Shown here: in pieces, positions 1 to 4,901 of the stretch
Numbering within the stretch: the stretch's first letter is position 1
Layout of the letters: each line of letters starts with the position of its first letter
Origin: Deltaproteobacteria bacterium
Lineage (GTDB): Bacteria > Desulfobacterota > DSM-4660 > Desulfatiglandales > B25-G16
Length of the DNA: 7,335 nucleotides
Direction: 5' to 3'
NCBI GenBank assembly: GCA_020348625.1
Contig: CP070752.1
Location: 2,636,923-2,644,257 of the forward strand
Made by a program: the position numbers and the translations under genes
Notes under the pieces: model-generated
What the model was told of the DNA's origin: nothing
Seen by the model: only the letters and a program-made list of their open reading frames with translations
Databases searched by the model: none

Positions 1-1053
1 CCTAAGCTTGAATTTGTGGTGAACCAGGATTGCTGGTATCAGAGCGAGACCAGATTCGCCGATATTATCTTACCTGCTTGTACGAACCTTGAGCGAGATG
101 ATGTCGGTGAAGTTGGTGCCTGCGGAGGTTATACAACACACGCAAGCTGCGGCAGTAGTAACAAGATTGTCATTCGACAGAAGAAGTGCATTGAGCCCCT
201 ATGGGAGTCAAAGTCGGATTACGAGATCTTTTCGCTCATCGCAGAGAGACTGGGGTTACGGGAAGAATACACAGAGGGCAAAACGGAGCTTGACTGGTCA
301 AAGAAGTACTTTGAAATTTCCGACCTGCCCAAATATATATCCTGGGAAGAGTTTGATCGAAAAGGGTACTTTTTGGTGCCCCTTCCGGAAGATTACAAGC
401 CGACCCCTTGCCTTCGCTGGTTCTATGAAGGCAGGGATTGTGATACCCCTGATACGTTTAATCCCAAGAGACAGACCGAAAAGGCCAAGGAGTTGGGGAC
501 ATACAGCGGAAAGATAGAGTTTGTCTCTCAAAGCCTCAAACAGCATTTACCCGATGATGAAGAGAGACCGCCTATGCCACATTATATCCCGAGCTGGGAG
601 GGGCACAAGTCGGAGATGGCGAAAAAGTATCCACTGCAACTTGTTTCGCCACATCCAAGGTTCTCTTTCCATACTCACTATGACAAACACACCGCTTGGC
701 TGGATGAAATTCCGGTCCACCGTGTCATCAAAGACGACTATGCCTGGTGGCCGGCACGGATCCATCCACAGGATGCAGAAGCAAGGGGCGTAAAAAACGG
801 AGATATTGTCAAACTTTATAACGAACGTGGCGCGGTGCTGTGCATCGCTCAGGTAACTGAGCGCATCAGACCTGGTGTTGTCCACAGTTATACCTCCTCG
901 GCGAAATATGATCCACTGGAGCCGGGAAAACCCGGTTCTCCAGATCGGGGGGGCTGTGTGAACCTTCTGACCTCTTCCAGGATGCTTTCAAAAAACGCCC
1001 CGGGAATGGCGCCTAATTCGTGCCTTATAGAGTTTTCAAAGTGGGAGGCGTAA
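1..1053 (+). CDS. Molybdopterin oxidoreductase large subunit, transhydroxylase-like (5' partial)
   Basis: This is the C-terminal part (350 codons plus TAA) of a DMSO-reductase-family catalytic subunit; the frame is open to the window edge, so the true start and the N-terminal molybdopterin domains lie upstream. The first ~45 codons carry the family segment in which a short strand is followed by a T/E-R-x-A-D-I-x-LP-A run and an ER-DD pair (about bases 48-100). The last third (about 625-1040) is the molydopterin dinucleotide-binding beta-barrel, with a PLQLVSPHPR start and the H-P-x-D-A-x-x-R-G-V-x-x-G-D signature near 763-805. The best family fit is pyrogallol-phloroglucinol transhydroxylase AthL, or related resorcinol hydroxylases and catechol dehydroxylases, chiefly because of the partner gene 3 bases downstream. 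A C-x-x-Y pair (codons at 121 and 130) falls, judging by length alone, near residue 560-570 of the ~875-residue AthL, where I recall substrate-pocket Cys and Tyr residues; this is unverified. The family call is firm; the substrate is inferred. Confidence 0.85.
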   Translation, partial: PKLEFVVNQDCWYQSETRFADIILPACTNLERDDVGEVGACGGYTTHASCGSSNKIVIRQKKCIEPLWESKSDYEIFSLIAERLGLREEYTEGKTELDWSKKYFEISDLPKYISWEEFDRKGYFLVPLPEDYKPTPCLRWFYEGRDCDTPDTFNPKRQTEKAKELGTYSGKIEFVSQSLKQHLPDDEERPPMPHYIPSWEGHKSEMAKKYPLQLVSPHPRFSFHTHYDKHTAWLDEIPVHRVIKDDYAWWPARIHPQDAEARGVKNGDIVKLYNERGAVLCIAQVTERIRPGVVHSYTSSAKYDPLEPGKPGSPDRGGCVNLLTSSRMLSKNAPGMAPNSCLIEFSKWEA

Positions 1054-1056
1054 CCG

Positions 1057-1896
1057 ATGGCTCGATACGGTATGGTTATTGATATAAGCAAATGCAATGG
1101 TTGCTATAACTGTTTTCTCTCCTGTAGAGATGAATATTGCGGGAACGACTATCCTCCTTACTCCTTATCACAGCCCTTTGCCGGTCAGTTTTGGATGCGG
1201 TTGATTGAGAAAGAACGGGGGCAGTACCCAAAGGTAAAGGTCGCCTATATCCCCATCCCTTGCATGCACTGCGAGGAGGCACCCTGTATTGCAGGATCCT
1301 CAAACAATGCTGTTTATAGACGGCCTGATGGGATCGTCATCATAGACCCGGAGAAGGCGGTGGGACAGAAGGAAATTGCCTCGGCATGTCCCTACCGCGT
1401 AATATACTGGAACCAAGAGAAAGACATTCCCCAGAAATGTACCTTGTGTGCTCACCTGTTAGATAAGGGATGGAAGGAACCGCGGTGCGTCGAGGCTTGC
1501 CCCACCGGCGCTCTGGTTTTTGGAGACCTGAGCGACCCTAATAGCGAAATATCGAAGATTAAAGCTTCGCAGGAGGTGGAAGCACTTCATCCTGAATATG
1601 GGTTAAACCCGGGCGTATGTTATATCGAATTGCCAAAAAGGTTCATTGCCGGTGAGGTAATATTAGCCGATAGGGAGGCCGAATGTGCGCAGAATGTGAG
1701 TGTGTTACTGGAGGATAAGGCAGCAAGAAGGACGATTAAAACCGATAGCTTCGGGGATTTTGAGTTTGAAGGGCTTGAACCTGACACAGAATACACCATA
1801 AAGATCGAACATAAAGGATATGCTCCCAAAGAATTCAGTGTCAACACAAGGACGGATGTGTGCCTGGGAGAGATAGTGTTGGACCGAGCGGAATAG
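1057..1896 (+). CDS. Three-cluster [4Fe-4S] ferredoxin subunit with C-terminal beta domain, AthS-like
   Basis: This 279-residue protein is the electron-transfer subunit of the upstream molybdenum enzyme. It starts 3 bases after that gene's stop, with GGGAGG at 1043-1048 inside the upstream gene, so the two are probably translationally coupled. Visible cluster cysteines are C13, C16, C19, C23; C69, C72, C77; C111; C128, C131, C144, C148. Four-cluster relatives (DmsB/NrfC type) have a further set; here those positions are A101, Q104, I107 and S81, while C111 is kept. This is exactly the loss of one cluster, leaving three. Residues about 197-279 form a CnaB/carboxypeptidase-regulatory-like beta domain, with a G-E-V-x-L strand followed by a T-D-x-x-G-D-F-E-F-E-G-L turn. 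Three clusters plus an extra beta-barrel is the known architecture of Pelobacter acidigallici transhydroxylase beta subunit (about 274 residues). There is no signal peptide or Tat motif, so it is likely cytoplasmic. Resorcinol hydroxylase small subunit is the main alternative. Confidence 0.88.
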   Translation: MARYGMVIDISKCNGCYNCFLSCRDEYCGNDYPPYSLSQPFAGQFWMRLIEKERGQYPKVKVAYIPIPCMHCEEAPCIAGSSNNAVYRRPDGIVIIDPEKAVGQKEIASACPYRVIYWNQEKDIPQKCTLCAHLLDKGWKEPRCVEACPTGALVFGDLSDPNSEISKIKASQEVEALHPEYGLNPGVCYIELPKRFIAGEVILADREAECAQNVSVLLEDKAARRTIKTDSFGDFEFEGLEPDTEYTIKIEHKGYAPKEFSVNTRTDVCLGEIVLDRAE

Positions 1897-2001
1897 AGTG
1901 CCGAAAGGGTTGTTGCAGAGGCTGAACAGATAGTATCCCTGGTTCATGATATTGAGAACCTTGAAGACGTTCGTGTCTTGATTCACTTGTTTTTGCCATA
2001 A
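1897..2001 (+). other. Coding-like in-frame stretch after the amber stop of the small subunit
   Basis: Directly behind the TAG at 1894-1896, the same frame stays open for 34 codons and closes with TAA at 1999-2001. The translation begins SAERVVAEAEQIV and reads like an amphipathic helix rich in Glu, Val and Leu; 16 of the 34 codons begin with G, as in real genes. There is no ATG or GTG start in this stretch. It could be the former C-terminus of the ferredoxin subunit, a decayed separate gene, a readthrough extension, or chance, since a random 34-codon opening is not rare. The upstream protein already has a full family-like length of 279 residues, which argues that the extension is not needed. 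No clear promoter or terminator is visible in the rest of the 130-bp gap. Confidence 0.3.
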
Positions 2002-2026
2002 GCTAACCACATATGGAGGGGCAGCT

Positions 2027-3568
2027 ATGAATCTGGTGCACATCATTCAGAGAAATGGTCGCTACTATCCCAATGATACGGCATTTATAGAGGTACGGCC
2101 TGTATCAAACGTCAGAAAAGCCATTGCATGGGGACAATTCAGCGAGCGGGTAAATAGATTTGCGAATGCCCTTACCGATCGGGGGGTAAACAAAGGGGAC
2201 AAGGTTCTCATATTCGGAAGAAACTCCATTAACTGGCTCGAGGCCTATTTTGGCGTCATGTCCGCAGGGGCGTGGGCCGTTCCGCTGAATTTCAGGTTTA
2301 CAGACAAGGATCTTGAGTTCTGTGCCAGCGTGGCTGAGCCTATCGCGTTTATCATGGAGGAGGAGTATGCAGCCCGGGTACATGCGCTTCGCTCCCGCCT
2401 TCCCATGGTGAAGGAATATGTTTGTGTGGGCACCTTTCAAGAAATGGTGAGCATGGAGAAGCTCATTGAGGACGCATCGCCAGCACCTCCGAAAGTGAAT
2501 GTAGAAGATGAGGATGAGTGCGCCCTCTATTTTACCTCCGGCACCACTGGAGCGCCCAAGCCGGTACTGCATCTGCACAGGAACATGATGTGTGTTGCTA
2601 TCAATGAGATGGCCTGTGAGCACTGGGATCACAGAGATTGTCTGTTGATGTTGCCGCCCTTTTATCACTTGGCCATCGGGCATTTACTCGGGTGTATGCT
2701 TGTGGCAGGACGAGCCGTTCTATTAACCGAGCAGATTAACCCCCAGTACATCTTCGAGAACATTGCACGAGAGCAGGTGACCCTTGCATTTCTTTTGGTA
2801 CCGTGGGTTATTGATATCCTCGAAGCCCTCGATACGGGAAAACTCAACAAGGACGATTATGATCTTAGCACATGGCGTCTGCTCTATATGGGTGCGCAGC
2901 CTGTCCCCCCGAGCCTGGTGCAACGGTGGAAGGAGTATTTTCCACAAATGCAGTTTGATAATACCTATGGACTGAGTGAAACAGCCGGGCCACATACCCT
3001 TGGCCTTGGAATGGGAAATGAGGGAAAAACAGGCTCCATCGGAAAACCGGGCCCCCTGTGGGATGTTCGTCTCGTCAATGACCGCGGTGAGGACGTGCCC
3101 CAGGGGGAGGTCGGCGAGATAGCTGTCAAGGGTTGTGGGGTCATGAAGGAGTATTACAAGAACCCCCAGTTGACAGCTGAGACGATTCGAGACGGCTGGC
3201 TGCATACCGGGGATCTTGCCAAAATGGACGAAGAAGGCTTTATCTACATTGTTGATAGAAAGAAGGATCTGGTGATTAGCGGAGGTGAGAACGTCTACCC
3301 CGTGGAGGTTGAGGAAACGATCCAGCGACATCCAAAGGTTCGTGATGTGGCGGTGATTGGGACGCCGGATGACAGGCTTGGTGAAATCGTGACAGCCGTT
3401 ATTGAGCCGGTTCCCGATTCGGTGTTGACGGAAGAAGAAGTAAATTCATACTGTGAAAAGAATCTTCCTCGGTATAAACGCCCGCGCCGTATCATCTTTG
3501 ATACAGTGCCCCGTAGCCCTACCGGCAAGGTGGAAAAACCCAAGCTGAGAGAGAAGTGGGCCCGATAG
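2027..3568 (+). CDS. AMP-forming acyl/aryl-CoA synthetase (ANL superfamily)
   Basis: This complete 513-residue ligase activates a carboxylic acid to an acyl-AMP with ATP and then forms the CoA thioester. All core motifs are present: the phosphate-binding YFTSGTTGAPKP at residues 168-179, YGLSE at 314-318, the ribose-binding Asp396 in a LHTGD motif, Arg411 in a DRKKD hinge, the SGGENVYP segment at 418-425, and the C-terminal catalytic lysine K501 in PTGKVEK. The residue after the P-loop lysine (position 179) is Pro instead of the usual Gly. The length is typical of medium/long-chain fatty-acid and aryl-CoA ligases; the sequence alone does not settle the substrate. The ATG is preceded by GGAGGGG at 2015-2021 with 5-base spacing, which supports this start. 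It lies 130 bp downstream of the transhydroxylase-like pair on the same strand, so it may activate an aromatic acid or a ring-opening product from that pathway. There is no signal peptide or membrane segment; it is cytoplasmic. Confidence 0.93.
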   Translation: MNLVHIIQRNGRYYPNDTAFIEVRPVSNVRKAIAWGQFSERVNRFANALTDRGVNKGDKVLIFGRNSINWLEAYFGVMSAGAWAVPLNFRFTDKDLEFCASVAEPIAFIMEEEYAARVHALRSRLPMVKEYVCVGTFQEMVSMEKLIEDASPAPPKVNVEDEDECALYFTSGTTGAPKPVLHLHRNMMCVAINEMACEHWDHRDCLLMLPPFYHLAIGHLLGCMLVAGRAVLLTEQINPQYIFENIAREQVTLAFLLVPWVIDILEALDTGKLNKDDYDLSTWRLLYMGAQPVPPSLVQRWKEYFPQMQFDNTYGLSETAGPHTLGLGMGNEGKTGSIGKPGPLWDVRLVNDRGEDVPQGEVGEIAVKGCGVMKEYYKNPQLTAETIRDGWLHTGDLAKMDEEGFIYIVDRKKDLVISGGENVYPVEVEETIQRHPKVRDVAVIGTPDDRLGEIVTAVIEPVPDSVLTEEEVNSYCEKNLPRYKRPRRIIFDTVPRSPTGKVEKPKLREKWAR

Positions 3569-3570
3569 TC

Positions 3571-3589
3571 AGGCAGGGCAGCCCTGTTT
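3571..3589. terminator. Weak hairpin between convergent genes
   Basis: Three bases after the CoA synthetase stop, CAGGG and CCCTG (3574-3578 and 3582-3586) pair around a 3-base loop. The stem extends outward by two G-T wobbles and one A-T pair. Only three T's follow, then mixed sequence, so it would be a poor intrinsic terminator. Its place between two converging genes makes a transcription-ending role plausible. Confidence 0.3.
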
Positions 3590-3676
3590 GCTTCTCCCTA
3601 CTGCTGAGAGCATAAGACAGTTTGCACGATCGGGACGGGCATGGGAAAGGCCTCTGTTAGAAAACCCATGGATCTG

Positions 3677-4432
3677 TCATTTTTGTGCGCCTATTCTCTT
3701 TCGCACCCTATCCCAGGAGGGCGTTATAAGGAAGCTCTCTTCCATGTTCTCCACCATCCGGCGAAACTTGCTCATGGGAACTGCAAAGGTAAGTTCATCC
3801 TTGCCAACATACGGCCGGGCGGAAACATCGAACATGCCGATAACCCCTCTCGGCCCTTCGGCATTTCTTTCCAGATAGGGATACATGACAATGGAACCGC
3901 ATCCAGCGGAGAAGGGTGCGAAACCACCATTTTCCTCCACTTCATCATAGTTTGCAAGGGTAAATAGGCCGGAGAGCACATCAGATTTTGTATAGAAGAT
4001 GACCACGTCGGGATTGTCTGATTCGTCAAGCTTCTCCCACTGCTTGAACACGATGAACCTGGCCGGCGCTTTGAACTCGGGCATCCTTTTCATCGCCTCC
4101 CGAACCAGTTCCGGAGATTTCTTGTACCGTTCCCCTTCCAACTCACCCGGGATCCCGCAGGAGAGAAAGTGTTCGAAGTTCGGCATTATTTCCTGGGTAA
4201 AGCCGGTGTATCGCTTTCCTCCGCCGCATCCTATGGACTCGCCCTCAAAGCAAAGCGATTGCCCATTGCGGACCCTAGAAAGTACACCGATGAGACACTG
4301 GTGCTTAGTCGGCGCCTGCACCAGTTCACCGCAGCCCTGCTCATTGGTATAGCAAAAGGTGATCGGGAGTTCCGCTCCGTTGAAGTATTTTCTCCACAGC
4401 TTCATGAACCTCTCTTTGAATCCTAAGTCCAT
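3677..4432 (-). CDS. DUF169 family protein, cysteine-rich
   Basis: This complete 251-residue cytoplasmic protein matches the pattern I know as DUF169 (COG2043): an N-terminal cysteine-containing half (C27, C34, C46, C61, C69, C92), an SIGCGGGKRYTGF-type segment around residues 66-78, a mid-region V-V-I-F-Y strand at 143-147, and a C-terminal GFAPFSAGCGSIV segment with C178. The family is widespread in anaerobic bacteria and archaea and has no established biochemical function that I can state. The number of cysteines would allow metal or Fe-S binding, but none of the spacing is a classical ferredoxin motif, so this is speculation. The ATG at 4432 is chosen because GGGAGGG (4438-4444) sits 5 bases upstream; the ATG five bases earlier is in another frame that stops at once. 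The gene converges on the CoA synthetase gene, 108 bp away, and diverges from the protease fusion gene. No functional link to either is shown. Confidence 0.85.
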   Translation of the reverse strand: MDLGFKERFMKLWRKYFNGAELPITFCYTNEQGCGELVQAPTKHQCLIGVLSRVRNGQSLCFEGESIGCGGGKRYTGFTQEIMPNFEHFLSCGIPGELEGERYKKSPELVREAMKRMPEFKAPARFIVFKQWEKLDESDNPDVVIFYTKSDVLSGLFTLANYDEVEENGGFAPFSAGCGSIVMYPYLERNAEGPRGVIGMFDVSARPYVGKDELTFAVPMSKFRRMVENMEESFLITPSWDRVRKRIGAQK

Positions 4433-4437
4433 ACCAT

Positions 4438-4444
4438 CCCTCCC
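4438..4444 (-). promoter_or_regulatory. Ribosome binding site of the DUF169 gene
   Basis: On the minus strand this reads GGGAGGG, 5 bases before the ATG at 4432. It fixes that start against the alternative in-frame ATG at codon 10 and the out-of-frame ATG at 4437. Confidence 0.6.
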
Positions 4445-4510
4445 TTTTTTTGCTCTCGTCTCCGACTTTGCACCCAGCAGATGACCTGAGGGTTACAAAA
4501 CCTGCTCTCC

Positions 4511-4540
4511 TTTTTAGTTTTACACAATCATCCTTGTCAA
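4511..4540 (-). promoter_or_regulatory. Candidate sigma70 promoter for the DUF169 gene
   Basis: On the minus strand a perfect -35 box TTGACA (4540-4535) is followed by an 18-base spacer and TAAAAA (4516-4511), which matches four of six consensus -10 positions. Transcription would start near 4504, giving a leader of about 70 bases. The prediction rests on consensus match and location only. Confidence 0.35.
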
Positions 4541-4675
4541 TAGGAATGCTCCTTGCCTTTCCCCTACGCCAATTGGCACCCGGAGATTTTCCCTACCATT
4601 CTCTCTGTACACGTCTTAACTACAATTTGATAGGCGGGATAACCCTAATTTATCAGAGCTTGTGAATCTTTTTGT

Positions 4676-4704
4676 TTGACTGACAGGCCTCACTTATCCA
4701 TAGT
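4676..4704 (+). promoter_or_regulatory. Candidate sigma70 promoter for the pseudokinase-protease gene
   Basis: TTGACT (4676-4681) is separated by 17 bases from CATAGT (4699-4704), which matches four of six -10 positions. A start near 4711 would give a leader of about 190 bases before the ATG at 4902, which is long, so a nearer promoter may exist. This is a weak prediction. Confidence 0.25.
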
Positions 4705-4709
4705 GATAA
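4694..4709. promoter_or_regulatory. Small palindrome over the candidate -10 box
   Basis: TTATC and GATAA form a perfect 5-base inverted repeat around the 6 bases CATAGT, which are themselves the proposed -10 element. A dimeric repressor bound here would block the promoter. The arms are short and chance occurrence is quite possible; no adjacent regulator gene supports it. Confidence 0.2.
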
Positions 4710-4901
4710 TACGAAAACAAAGTGCCATTCACAAGAATATTACACGATGAGTCGCCCCGCCCTTCTCAGGAGATGAACCTCCGAGGTTTGGCTCCGGTTG
4801 AAAAGAAAAAAGACAACTACACCCGGATAACACTTTTCTTATTTCCGGCAGCCCGCGTTTGTATGGTTGGCAAGATTTAACCGAATTTCTGCGAGCACGC
4901 T

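Larger units (their letters stand above)
4433..4901. other. Divergent intergenic region, 469 bp, no gene seen
   Basis: This stretch separates the minus-strand DUF169 gene from the plus-strand protease fusion gene. It holds the candidate promoters listed separately. It also contains a small AACCT-CCG-AGGTT hairpin near 4776-4788, and a 7-base inverted repeat AAGAAAA / TTTTCTT (4803-4809 and 4834-4840) around a 24-base loop, both too weak to call as terminators. The one plus-strand open frame of 71 codons (4450-4665) has no ribosome binding site and a composition unlike the neighbouring proteins, so it is not called. No tRNA, small RNA, repeat array or insertion-sequence end was recognised. Confidence 0.6.

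Noticed and set aside
1057..1896. Four-cluster NrfC/DmsB-type electron-transfer subunit
   Set aside because: Three cysteines of one motif plus the cross-ligand are replaced (A101, Q104, I107, S81), so only three clusters can be bound.
2105..3331. Long minus-strand open frames of about 190-200 codons opposite the CoA synthetase
   Set aside because: They lie wholly within a gene with all ANL motifs intact and show no recognisable domain; they are antisense shadows.
3640..3670. CATGGG / CCCATG inverted repeat with a 19-base loop between the convergent genes
   Set aside because: The 6-base arms and long loop are too weak, and there is no T tract on either side to make it a terminator.
4571..4590. 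TTGGCACCCGG sequence resembling a sigma54 -24 element
   Set aside because: The required GC of the -12 element is absent at the correct distance.
4450..4665. 71-codon plus-strand open frame in the divergent intergenic region
   Set aside because: It has no ribosome binding site, a composition unlike a typical protein, and overlaps the promoter and leader region of the minus-strand gene.
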